A DNA stretch of 9,730 nt from an uncultured Clostridia bacterium (GCA_937915775.1 CALGGQ010000207.1:1-9730), one strand, 5' to 3'; shown: positions 1 to 6,975, counted from the stretch's first letter. A program made the numbers and translations. The notes: generated by a model from the sequence alone, not told the origin.

Positions 1-16
1 GACGCTCTTCCGATCT
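1..16. other. Residual Illumina adapter sequence
   Basis: The first 16 bases, GACGCTCTTCCGATCT, are the 3' end of the Illumina TruSeq/P5-side adapter; their reverse complement begins AGATCGGAAGAGC. The adapter abuts the Val-Thr-Gly codons of the uvrA fragment exactly at base 17, where the Walker A motif of the second UvrA ATPase domain should continue. These bases are not genomic. They show that the contig end is the end of a library insert that was not trimmed. The match is read directly from sequence and needs no inference about the organism. Confidence 0.97.
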
Positions 17-1156
17 GCCTGTCACACAGATGAACTTTCCGAGCGGAAATTTCACAGTCAGATTCTGTAAATTATGCTCCTGTGCGCCGACGACGGTCAG
101 GAACTTTCCGTTTCCGGGTCTTCTGGTTTCCGGAATCGGAATGATTTTCTTTCCGCTCAGGTACTGCCCGGTTACGGAATCCTTGCATTTCAGAAGCTTT
201 TCCGGTGTGCCGGAAAATATCACATTTCCGCCGTGAATGCCTGCGCCTTTCCCGATATCAATGACATAATCGGCAGCTAAGATAGTATCATCATCATGTT
301 CGACGACAATCAAAGTATTCCCGATATCTCTTAAATGCTTCATAGTCTCAATCAGCATGGCATTATCGCGCTGATGCAGTCCGATACTCGGCTCGTCTAA
401 GATATACAGTACGCCCATCAGAGAAGAACCGATTTGCGTTGCTAACCGGATTCGCTGGCTTTCACCGCCGGAAAGCGTTCCGGAGGAACGCGACAATGTC
501 AGATATTCCAGTCCGACGCTCGACAGAAAACCTAATCTGTCGCATATTTCTTTAATGATTCGTTCGGCAATGAAAGTTTCATGTTCTGTGAGTTTCAGAT
601 TTTTGAGAAATTCGAGTGCCTGTTTCACGGGCATTTCGGTGAACTGATAAATATTCAGACCGCCGACTGTGACGGCTAGGATTTCCGGTTTGAGCCTTGC
701 ACCTTTGCAGACCTTGCAGACGACTTCGCCCATATAGTCTTCCAAATCGGCTTTCGCGTAGACACTGTTTGTTTCCTGATAGCGTCTTTCCAGATTCGTG
801 ATAACGCCCTCAAACGGTGCGTAATACTCTCCGCCGCCCAAGTCCTTGCTGCGCTTTAAGAGAAGCTTTTCGCCGTTCGTGCCGTAGAGCAAGAGGTTGA
901 CGGCGCTTTCCGGCAGCTGGTCCACCGGCGCGTCCAGCGAGAAGCCGTACTGCTCGGACAGGGCGGTCAGGTAGGTATGGGCCATGGAGTCGAATTCGCC
1001 GCTGTTCCAGCCGGAAACCTGGATGGCCCCCTGGTTCAGGGACAGACTACGGTCCGGAATGACGATACTCGGGTCTATTTTCATCAGCACGCCCAGGCCT
1101 GAGCAGGTGGGGCATGCGCCGTAGGGCGCGTTGAACGAGAAATCGCGCGGCTGCAG
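17..1156 (-). CDS. uvrA: UvrA excinuclease ABC subunit A, internal fragment (joined in frame to nadB; cut at contig end)
   Basis: UvrA is the ATP-dependent damage-recognition subunit of nucleotide excision repair and works with UvrB. Residue numbers here are those of the 648-residue fused frame. The UvrA part begins with Phe-Ser-Phe-Asn at 274-277, followed by the second half of a zinc module (Cys283-x-x-Cys286). A further Cys415-x-x-Cys418 lies before Lys-Gly-Ala-Arg-Leu. The ABC signature LSGGESQRIRLA starts at 496, and Walker B ILDEPSIGLHQRD has Asp522-Glu523. The frame stops at Val-Thr-Gly, just before the second Walker A. About 375 of roughly 940 usual residues are present. The N-terminal Walker A, the UvrB-binding region, the first Cys pair of the zinc module and the whole second ATPase lobe are missing. 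There is no internal stop or frameshift. Identification is secure. The gene is almost certainly complete in its true genome and is misjoined here. GC content shifts inside this fragment. Confidence 0.93.
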
Positions 1157-1960
1157 CTCGTCGGTAAAGCGCTCGCCATTTTCGTTGAGCAGGATAGCGC
1201 CCTCGCCGCGTACGCTTTCGCTGATGAGAAAGCGCCTGCCCTCCTTTTTGCTGTACAGCGTGGTCGGGTGAATCTGGATATAATTCATATCCTGCAGCTG
1301 AATGCCGTGCTTCAGGCTCAGGGCAAATGCGTCGCCCGTGATGTGCGGATAGTTCGTTGAATTCTTGAACAAACCGCCGATACCGCCCGTGGCGAGAATA
1401 ATATCACGCGCCTGCACGGCATAACGGGTGCCGTCCTCCTCCTCACAGACAATGCCGAAGCATTCATTCTCCTGCTCGATTAAATCAATCATCGTTGTCT
1501 GGGAGGCGAAGCGGATATTCTTTCTCGTCATCGCAATCTGCAGCAGTGCGTCGGTAATCTCCTTGCCCGTCTCGTCCTTATGGTGCAGAATGCGGTTCTG
1601 ACGATGCGCGCCCTCGCGGGTGTAATCATATTTTCCCTCACCGTCCACGTCAAACTCCACGCCTAAATCCACCAGGGTTAAGATGATTTCGGGCGAGGCT
1701 TCAATCATCACGCGTACTGCCTCCGGGTCGTTTTCATAATGCCCTGCTTTGAGCGTATCCTCAAAATAGCATTCGAAATCATCAATGCTTTTGAGCACGC
1801 AGACGCCGCCCTGCGCCAGATAGGAATCACACTCGTGAATTTCCTCCTTAGTGATAATCAGAATGTCGCTCTCCGACGGCAGGCAGAGGGACGCAAATAT
1901 CCCCGCCACACCGGAGCCGATAATCACAATATCCGTCTTTTCCATCGCTTTTTGCTTCAT
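1142..1960 (-). CDS. nadB: L-aspartate oxidase NadB, N-terminal part only (C-terminus replaced by UvrA)
   Basis: NadB is the FAD enzyme that oxidises L-aspartate to iminoaspartate, the first step of de novo NAD synthesis, handing product to NadA. Visible are the dinucleotide-binding GSGVAG at residues 15-20, SYLAQGG, the TREGAH block at 114-119, ILATGG, His231-Pro-Thr, and the RGEGA block with Arg251. Similarity ends at Leu-Gln-Pro-Arg-Asp (269-273), where family members continue Asp-Val-Val. Instead the frame passes into UvrA. Families usually run 430-540 residues, so the C-terminal FAD-contact block and helical domain are lost, and this product could not be an active oxidase. The start at 1960 is the first ATG of the frame, with AAGG close upstream. 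The ATG at 1945 (Met-Glu-Lys-Thr-Asp) is an alternative that fits the family N-terminus well. The gene diverges from murA and has its own strong promoter. The intact genome probably carries the rest of nadB, perhaps with nadA/nadC. Confidence 0.92.
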
Positions 1961-1998
1961 AAGCCTTACCCATTCGTTTTCCCTCAGTAATTACTATT

Positions 1999-2027
1999 AA
2001 TATATTATGATTTCCCTATCTTGTCAA
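1999..2027 (-). promoter_or_regulatory. Sigma-A type promoter of nadB
   Basis: Read on the minus strand, a perfect -35 TTGACA (2027-2022) is followed by a 17-base spacer and a -10 TATATT (2004-1999). Transcription would start near 1992, giving a leader of about 30 bases before the ATG at 1960. Hexamer match, spacing, AT-rich context and distance to the gene all agree. Confidence 0.8.
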
Positions 2028-2218
2028 GGACAAACTGACCGTGAAATTAGAACACCTATTCTATTGACAAACGTGTTATTATGTGTTACCTTTTTGTTAC
2101 CGTTTTGATTGGCAATATTTTGTAGAATTTTGTTAATACGCTTTGAAACATCTATATGTTGTATCAAATGTGAAAATCGGGCGGTTATTTTGTAGCGGCA
2201 AGAAATTACATTTTGGAA

Positions 2219-2235
2219 AAAATGCGGCGCATTTT
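2219..2235. promoter_or_regulatory. 17-bp palindrome upstream of the murA promoter (operator candidate)
   Basis: AAAATGCGGCGCATTTT is a perfect inverted repeat: 8-base arms around one central G. One central base is too short for a stable RNA hairpin loop, so a dimeric DNA-binding protein is the better reading. It ends about 25 bases before the extended -10 of murA, overlapping where a weak -35 would lie. The regulator is unknown, and chance occurrence in AT-rich sequence is not excluded. Confidence 0.35.
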
Positions 2236-2256
2236 ATTCCTTTCGGGCATCACTTT

Positions 2257-2265
2257 TGGTATAAT
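2257..2265 (+). promoter_or_regulatory. Extended -10 promoter for murA
   Basis: TGGTATAAT is a perfect TATAAT (2260-2265) with the TG extension. The -35 position about 17 bases upstream (TTCCTT, 2237-2242) is poor, as is common for extended -10 promoters. Transcription would begin near 2272, giving a leader of about 80 bases before the TTG start of murA. A second, weaker TATACT lies at 2307-2312. Confidence 0.55.
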
Positions 2266-2353
2266 GCTTACTGTGTATTGCCATACATAATTTTTTTGAA
2301 CTTTTTTATACTAATGACAGATAGATTAATCCCGAAAATCAGGGGGCAGAAAA

Positions 2354-3643
2354 TTGGAAAATTTTGTAATTAAGGGCGGCAAGGAGCTGTTTGGCGAGGT
2401 CAATATCAGCGGTGCGAAAAACGCAGCCGTGGCAATTATCCCCGCCGCCATTCTCGCAAACGATGTCGTCACCATTGAAAATATCCCGCAAATCAGCGAT
2501 GTGCAGTTAATCATTGAAATCCTTGACAGCCTGGGCGCCAAGATACGTCTGCTCAAAAAGGATACGCTGGAAATTGACACCTCCAACATCACCTGCCAGA
2601 GCGTGCCGTACGAGCTGACCTCTCATTTCAGAGCCAGCTATTATCTCATCGGCGCTATGCTCGGCCGCTTTAAGCAAGCGGAGGTTGCGATGCCCGGCGG
2701 CTGCAATTTCGGCGTTCGCCCGATTGATTTGCATATCAAGGGCTTCCGTATGCTCGGTGCGGATGTGGACACCTCAAAGGACGGTATGGTTGTCGCCAAG
2801 GCTGACAAGCTGGTCGGCTCCGCGATTTATATGGACCAGGTTTCCGTCGGCGCAACGATTAACGTGATGCTTGCCGCCGTGCTCGCCAGAGGTCTGACCA
2901 TCATCGAAAACGCCGCAAAGGAGCCGCATATCGTCGATTTGGCGAACTTCCTCAACTCGATGGGTGCCGATGTTCGCGGCGCCGGTACGGACGTGATTAA
3001 AATCCGCGGTGTGGAAAAAATGCACGGCTGCACCTATTCCATCATTCCGGACCAGATTGAAGCCGGCACCTATATGGTGGCTGCCGCTGCCTGCGGCGGC
3101 GACGTGCTGGTGAAAAACGTCATTCCCAAGCACCTGGAATCCATCAGCGCCAAGCTGCTGGAGGCAGGCGCCGAAATCATTGAATACGACGACGCCGTGC
3201 GCGTCACGCGCTTTAAGCCGCTGAATAAATGCAATGTCAAAACGATGCCGCACCCCGGCTTCCCGACGGATATGCAGCCGCAGATGTGCGTGCTGCTGAC
3301 GATTGCAAACGGCACCAGCATTCTGTCCGAAAGCGTATGGGATAACCGCTTCCAGTACGTCGGTCAGCTGCTGCGTATGGGCGCTGCCATTCAGGTGGAC
3401 GGCAAGGTCGCCGTGATTGAGGGTGTGGACCACATCTCCGGCTGCGAAGTCAAGGCAACCGACCTGCGTGCCGGCGCGGCACTGATTATTGCCGGTATGG
3501 TCGCCGAAGGCACCACCACCGTGGAGAACATTCAGTATATCGACAGAGGCTATGAGGACATCGTGGCAAAGCTTTCCGCCCTCGGTGCGGATATCCGCCG
3601 CGTACAGGTAAACGATGTGATTACCATCCCCTCAGCCGGATAA
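2354..3643 (+). CDS. murA: UDP-N-acetylglucosamine 1-carboxyvinyltransferase MurA
   Basis: MurA transfers enolpyruvate from phosphoenolpyruvate to UDP-GlcNAc, the first committed cytoplasmic step of peptidoglycan synthesis. The 429-residue product has the usual length and all key positions: Lys22-Asn23 in GAKNAA, catalytic Cys117 in PGGCNFGVRP, Asp306 in FPTDMQP and Arg398 in IDRGYE. The cysteine predicts the fosfomycin-sensitive form. Segments such as DQVSVGATIN and ENAAKEPHIVD resemble the second Gram-positive paralogue (MurA2/MurZ), but I cannot assign a paralogue without a tree. The start is TTG at 2354, preceded by AGGGGG with a 7-base gap; the next Met is far inside the conserved fold, so this start is well supported. 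The gene reads away from nadB, begins the plus-strand run and is followed at once by an intrinsic terminator. Confidence 0.97.
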   Translation: MENFVIKGGKELFGEVNISGAKNAAVAIIPAAILANDVVTIENIPQISDVQLIIEILDSLGAKIRLLKKDTLEIDTSNITCQSVPYELTSHFRASYYLIGAMLGRFKQAEVAMPGGCNFGVRPIDLHIKGFRMLGADVDTSKDGMVVAKADKLVGSAIYMDQVSVGATINVMLAAVLARGLTIIENAAKEPHIVDLANFLNSMGADVRGAGTDVIKIRGVEKMHGCTYSIIPDQIEAGTYMVAAAACGGDVLVKNVIPKHLESISAKLLEAGAEIIEYDDAVRVTRFKPLNKCNVKTMPHPGFPTDMQPQMCVLLTIANGTSILSESVWDNRFQYVGQLLRMGAAIQVDGKVAVIEGVDHISGCEVKATDLRAGAALIIAGMVAEGTTTVENIQYIDRGYEDIVAKLSALGADIRRVQVNDVITIPSAG

Positions 3644-3654
3644 CAGCAATGATC

Positions 3655-3683
3655 AAGGGCTATTTCGGTAGCCCTTTTTATCT
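3655..3683 (+). terminator. Intrinsic terminator between murA and walJ
   Basis: An 8-bp stem AAGGGCTA / TAGCCCTT (3655-3662 and 3669-3676) closes a TTTCGG loop and runs into TTTTTATCTT. The T-run is short (five T) and then broken, so termination may be partial. The hairpin ends only a few bases before the walJ ribosome site, leaving no room for a separate walJ promoter after it. Confidence 0.85.
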
Positions 3684-3698
3684 TAGGAGACAGCAATT

Positions 3699-4484
3699 AT
3701 GGCAAAAGCATGCCAGCTCTTTTCGGGCAGCAGCGGCAATTCCATCTTCATAGCAGACGGTGAGACGAAAATCCTCGTTGACGCAGGCGTCACGGCAAAG
3801 CGGCTGGAGGGCGCACTCGCTTCCATCGGCGAAAACGCCAACGACCTGACCGCCGTTTTTATCACCCACGAACACAGCGACCACATTAAGGGGCTGCGCG
3901 TTTTTGCGGCGCGCCATCATCTGCCCGTCATCGCAGAGGAGCAGGTGCTCATCCGCCTTCTGACAGACGGTCATATCACCGAGCAGCAGGCCGTTACGGC
4001 CGAGCGCGATATGGAGCTCGGCGGACTGGCAGTACTGCCGTTTGAAAACAGCCACGACAGCGTTGCCTGCCTCGGCTACCGTTTCAATTTATCTGACGGC
4101 AAGAGCATTTCGGTCTGCACCGATACGGGCTACATCACCCCCGACGCCGAGCTGACCGTGCCCGGCAGCGATTTGGTGTTTCTGGAATCCAACCACGAAA
4201 TCCGGATGCTGCAAAACGGACCGTATCCGTATCTCTTAAAACAACGGATTCTCTCCCGCGTCGGACATCTTTCCAACGACGACTGCGCGCGCTTTGCCGC
4301 CGCGCTGGTTGATAGCGGCACCACGCGGCTGGTGCTTTCGCATCTCAGCCGTGAAAATAACTTTCCGGACATCGCACGCCAGACCACCCTTGCCGCTCTG
4401 AACACAGCAGGCTTTCGGGAGGACTACGATTTCCGCCTGAAGGTGGCGGCGCCGGAAAACAGGGAGAAACCGATTATCTTATGA
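3699..4484 (+). CDS. walJ: MBL-fold metallohydrolase, WalJ/YycJ family
   Basis: This is a metallo-beta-lactamase-fold hydrolase of the YycJ/WalJ group. Bacillus homologues have been described as DNA exonucleases linked to replication/cell-division control and lie near the walRK genes. The 261-residue product starts with the family block LFSGSSGNS (7-15) and has the metal-binding THEHSDH (His57, His59, Asp61, His62). Further ligand candidates are His119, Asp141, His190 (GHLSN) and His215 (LSHLSREN). FLESNHE (161-167) is also typical of the family. There is no signal peptide or membrane segment, so it is cytoplasmic. ATG at 3699 has AGGAG at 3685-3689, nine bases upstream. The gene overlaps the start of rlmH by one to four bases, so the two are translationally coupled; yycJ-rlmH proximity is known in Bacillota. 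Family assignment is firm; the exact substrate is inferred from homologues. Confidence 0.92.
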   Translation: MAKACQLFSGSSGNSIFIADGETKILVDAGVTAKRLEGALASIGENANDLTAVFITHEHSDHIKGLRVFAARHHLPVIAEEQVLIRLLTDGHITEQQAVTAERDMELGGLAVLPFENSHDSVACLGYRFNLSDGKSISVCTDTGYITPDAELTVPGSDLVFLESNHEIRMLQNGPYPYLLKQRILSRVGHLSNDDCARFAAALVDSGTTRLVLSHLSRENNFPDIARQTTLAALNTAGFREDYDFRLKVAAPENREKPIIL

Positions 4485-4963
4485 TGAAAGTAACTGTGAT
4501 TGCCGTCGGCAAGCTGAAAGAAGCCTACCTGCGCGACGCCTGCGCCGAATATATCAAGCGCCTTGGCGCGTATGCCAAAGTCAATATAGTAGAAATTAAC
4601 GAATACCGCTGCTGCGACAACCCGTCCGCCGCTGAAATTGCCGCCGTTCTCGAAAAGGAGGGCGAAGCAATCGCGGCAAAAATTCCGAAGGGCGCCTATG
4701 TGGTTCCGCTTTGTATTGAGGGCAAGCAGCTCTCGAGCGAGGCATTTTCGCAGCAGCTTGAAACGGCGGCGCTCTCCGGCACAAGCGAGCTTGTTTTCAT
4801 CATCGGCGGCTCTTTCGGAATGGATGAAAAGGTTAAGCAGTTGGGCAGCCTACGCCTGTCCTTCGGCAAAATCACGCTGCCGCATCAGTTGATGCGCGTC
4901 GTGCTGCTGGAGCAAATCTACCGCGCGTTTTCCATTGCCAACCACACGAAATTCCATAAATAA
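4484..4963 (+). CDS. rlmH: 23S rRNA (pseudouridine1915-N3)-methyltransferase RlmH
   Basis: RlmH is a SPOUT-class methyltransferase that uses S-adenosylmethionine to methylate pseudouridine 1915 in helix 69 of 23S rRNA on assembled ribosomes. The product has the family N-terminus MKVTVIAVGKLKE, the cofactor-loop motif FIIGGSFGMD, and the knot-forming LSFGKITLPHQLMRVVLLEQ with IYRAF. It ends Asn-His-Thr-Lys-Phe-His-Lys, where the usual ending is Pro-Tyr-His-Lys. The start at 4484 gives 159 residues, the standard family length, and a TGATG overlap with walJ. The ATG at 4481 adds one Met and gives an ATGA overlap. The only purine-rich site (AGGGAG, 4461-4466) is too distant, consistent with coupling to walJ translation. 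The Tyr-to-Phe change near the C-terminus is worth noting but conservative. Confidence 0.95.
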   Translation: MKVTVIAVGKLKEAYLRDACAEYIKRLGAYAKVNIVEINEYRCCDNPSAAEIAAVLEKEGEAIAAKIPKGAYVVPLCIEGKQLSSEAFSQQLETAALSGTSELVFIIGGSFGMDEKVKQLGSLRLSFGKITLPHQLMRVVLLEQIYRAFSIANHTKFHK

Positions 4964-4977
4964 TCGGAGGAACAGTG

Positions 4978-5979
4978 ATGGCTTCATCCCGCATTTACAA
5001 ATTCGATAATCTCAAATTTCTGCTGATTGTCTTTGTCGTCATCGGTCATATGGCAGATTACTATTCCGGATGGTCGGGCGTAACCGCCTATGCCGTCACC
5101 CGCCAGTTCATCTACGGCTTTCATATGCCGCTGTTTGTCCTTCTGTCCGGTCTGTTTTATAAGGATAAGGATATTCCCGTAAAGGTGTTTCGCTTTTTGT
5201 GCTGCGCCGTTGGCATGACGATTGTCAACAGCCTGACGAAGGTCGCCTTCGGGATTCACACCACGCCCAATATTATCAAAATCGGCGGCGTCACCTGGTA
5301 TCTTTATGCACTGGCATTTTTCTATATCCTACGCCATCTGCTACGGGACGTCAACCCCAGGCTGCTGCTGTTATTTTCCGTCACGGTGATGGTGCTGATA
5401 GGCTTTACCGACGTGCTTGGCAACGTGCTGGCGCTCACACGTGTTTTCGTCTTTTTCCCGTTCTTTGTGCTCGGCACCATGTTTGACCGTGACCGTCTGC
5501 TTGCCGTTACTGAAAAGCGGTGGATACGCCTTGCGGGGCTGGCGGTTATCATCGGCTGGGGCATTTTTATCGTGCTCAACGCCCGCCATCTGCGGCCCGT
5601 CAGGCTGCTGTATAATGCCGGCAAAGCAGCTTATGCAGGTTTGCCGGACAAGTTGGCGCCTTATGGCGTGCTGCTGCGACTGCTGTGGTTGCTCCTGGCG
5701 CTCGTACTCGGCTTGGCGCTGATTGCCATTGTCCCGAACAGGAAACTGCCGCTCGTCTCCGTGTTCGGCGCGCGCACGCTGCAGGTCTATTTCTGGCACT
5801 CGCCGATTATTCTGGCGCTCAATTACAGCGGCATCGCCGAACAGATGTCAGCATCCCATACGACGCAGCTGCTGTACCTGCTGTGCGGCGCCGTTATCGC
5901 CGTCGTGCTGTCGCTGAAGCCGTTCAGCTTCCCCGTTAACCAGATAAACCAATATGCCAAGAAGCCTGAATCAAAATGA
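4978..5979 (+). CDS. Membrane acyltransferase, acyltransferase-3 family (fucose 4-O-acetylase-like)
   Basis: This is an integral-membrane acyltransferase of the acyltransferase-3 superfamily, whose members move acetyl or other acyl groups onto surface sugars or peptidoglycan. The 333-residue product has about ten hydrophobic stretches. Family marks are Phe-Asp-Asn-Leu-Lys at 9-13, His24 in VIGHM (expected catalytic His), FIYGFHMPLFVLLSG (44-58), TWYLYALAFFYIL (106-118) and FWHSPIILAL (272-281). No SGNH esterase domain follows, unlike OatA. ATG at 4978 is chosen because GGAGG (4966-4970) lies seven bases upstream; the GTG at 4975 would be too close. It starts 14 bases after rlmH and is probably cotranscribed. 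Its stop codon lies inside the downstream terminator stem. Acceptor and donor cannot be told from sequence; COG3594-type sugar O-acetylation is the best guess. Confidence 0.85.
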   Translation: MASSRIYKFDNLKFLLIVFVVIGHMADYYSGWSGVTAYAVTRQFIYGFHMPLFVLLSGLFYKDKDIPVKVFRFLCCAVGMTIVNSLTKVAFGIHTTPNIIKIGGVTWYLYALAFFYILRHLLRDVNPRLLLLFSVTVMVLIGFTDVLGNVLALTRVFVFFPFFVLGTMFDRDRLLAVTEKRWIRLAGLAVIIGWGIFIVLNARHLRPVRLLYNAGKAAYAGLPDKLAPYGVLLRLLWLLLALVLGLALIAIVPNRKLPLVSVFGARTLQVYFWHSPIILALNYSGIAEQMSASHTTQLLYLLCGAVIAVVLSLKPFSFPVNQINQYAKKPESK

Positions 5980-5995
5980 TTCAGGCTTCTTTTTT
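5959..5995 (+). terminator. Strong intrinsic terminator ending the murA-side gene run
   Basis: A perfect 15-bp inverted repeat (5959-5973 and 5977-5991, arms AAGAAGCCTGAATCA and its complement) with a three-base loop leads into six T on the plus strand. The TGA stop of the acyltransferase (5977-5979) is the first triplet of the right arm. On the minus strand the same stem could end prmA transcripts, but the T-run there is only two bases beyond CTTC. A second small hairpin, GCGGAA-CAC-TTCCGC (5998-6012), follows on the prmA side. Confidence 0.9.
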
Positions 5996-6015
5996 ATGCG
6001 GAACACTTCCGCTTT

Positions 6016-6966
6016 CTATGATTTTTTCAGCACGAACACGAGCCAGCCGTTGTTTTCGCGGCGCTCAAGAACGGTAAAGCCGTTAGCGGCAAAGGAGGCG
6101 GTAACGTCGTCCTCGCGCGATTCGATAATGCCGCCGGTGATATACACGCCGCCGTCCGCGAGAAACGCGCCAACCTGCGTGTTGAATTCCATAATAATGT
6201 CGGCGACGATATTCGCCACCACCACGCTGAATTTTCCGCTGACGTTATCGGACAGGTTCCCCTGCACAACGGTGAAGCGGCTCTCATCAATGCCGTTTTC
6301 TTTGGCATTCGCTTTCGCGGTCTTAACGGCGAGCGCATCAATATCCACCCCGAAAGCAGACTTTGCGCCGAGCAGCAGCGAAGCGATGGATAAAATACCG
6401 CTGCCACAACCGATATCCAGCACGGTGCTGCCATCCGTGATATAGTCCTCCAGCGTTTCAAGGCAGAGCTTCGTCGTCGGGTGCGCGCCGGTGCCGAACG
6501 CCAGACCGGGCTCAATATGCAGCACCTTTCTGCCCTCAGCGTCAAACGCATTTTCCCATACGGGACGGATTAACAGCTGCCTGCCGATAGGCATCGGGTG
6601 AAAATACTGCTTCCAGTTATTCTGCCAGTCCTCCACGCGGCAATCCGCAATCGTTATCTCGTGCGCAATTCCGCACGCCTCCAGCCGCTCCTTTAAAAAG
6701 GCGACAGCCTCCATCGGATTTTCCTCGGGATTCACATAGATATGAATCAGCGCCTTCGTCCGGTCACGCTGCAAAAGACTTTCCTCAATGAGGTCGATGT
6801 GCGCAATCTGCATCGTCTCCTCTTCGAGCGCCGAATAATCCTCAATATAAATGCCGTACGGCACGACCATATTCGCAATCGAGCCGGCTAAATCAATGTC
6901 CTTTGTCGCTACGGAAACGGTGATTTCCGTCCACTGCTCCTGCGACACTTCGTTCGTCATTCCCAT
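6016..6966 (-). CDS. prmA: Ribosomal protein L11 methyltransferase PrmA
   Basis: PrmA is a class I S-adenosylmethionine methyltransferase that trimethylates ribosomal protein L11 in the cytoplasm. The 316-residue product is close to Bacillus PrmA in length. It has an N-terminal substrate-recognition domain, the block EPGLAFGTGAHPTT (152-165), cofactor motif I LDIGCGSG (183-190), Asp208 in GVDID (motif II acid) and NIVADII in place of the more usual NILADPL-type motif (252-258). The start at 6966 is preceded by GAGG with about seven bases between; the Met two codons later is possible. It lies nine bases after the yhaM stop, and its ribosome site overlaps that TGA, so the genes form one transcription unit with likely coupled translation. 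It converges on the acyltransferase gene. Nothing is truncated. Confidence 0.95.
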   Translation of the reverse strand: MGMTNEVSQEQWTEITVSVATKDIDLAGSIANMVVPYGIYIEDYSALEEETMQIAHIDLIEESLLQRDRTKALIHIYVNPEENPMEAVAFLKERLEACGIAHEITIADCRVEDWQNNWKQYFHPMPIGRQLLIRPVWENAFDAEGRKVLHIEPGLAFGTGAHPTTKLCLETLEDYITDGSTVLDIGCGSGILSIASLLLGAKSAFGVDIDALAVKTAKANAKENGIDESRFTVVQGNLSDNVSGKFSVVVANIVADIIMEFNTQVGAFLADGGVYITGGIIESREDDVTASFAANGFTVLERRENNGWLVFVLKKS

Positions 6967-6975
6967 CGTCCGCCC

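Larger units (their letters stand above)
1961..2353. other. AT-rich divergent intergenic region between nadB and murA
   Basis: These 393 bases contain no convincing gene. A 76-codon plus-strand frame at 2143-2373 runs into the murA start and has no family resemblance or ribosome site. The stretch holds the nadB promoter (minus), the murA promoter (plus), a 17-bp palindrome at 2219-2235, a spaced inverted repeat AACAC/GTGTT at 2051-2055 and 2073-2077, and TGTTA direct repeats at 2074, 2084 and 2095. I recognise no riboswitch or structured RNA. Confidence 0.7.

Noticed and set aside
17..1960. A novel NadB-UvrA fusion enzyme linking NAD synthesis and DNA repair
   Set aside because: Both halves lack essential domains, the switch lies on a five-residue stretch common to both families, composition changes along the uvrA side, and the contig end carries adapter. 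A chimera explains all of this.
2064..2092. TTGACA at 2064-2069 as a murA promoter
   Set aside because: No acceptable -10 lies 16-18 bases downstream; the extended -10 at 2257-2265 is better placed.
2143..2373. 76-codon plus-strand frame in the nadB-murA gap
   Set aside because: It has no ribosome site, overlaps the murA start, crosses the murA promoter and consists of AT-rich low-complexity residues.
2774..3433. 219-codon open frame antisense to murA
   Set aside because: Shadow of murA; composition rich in His/Val/Gly typical of antisense translation, with no recognisable domain.
5954..6445. 163-codon plus-strand frame starting at the end of the acyltransferase gene
   Set aside because: It runs through the strong terminator and then antisense to prmA; Ser/Pro/Thr-rich translation without motif.
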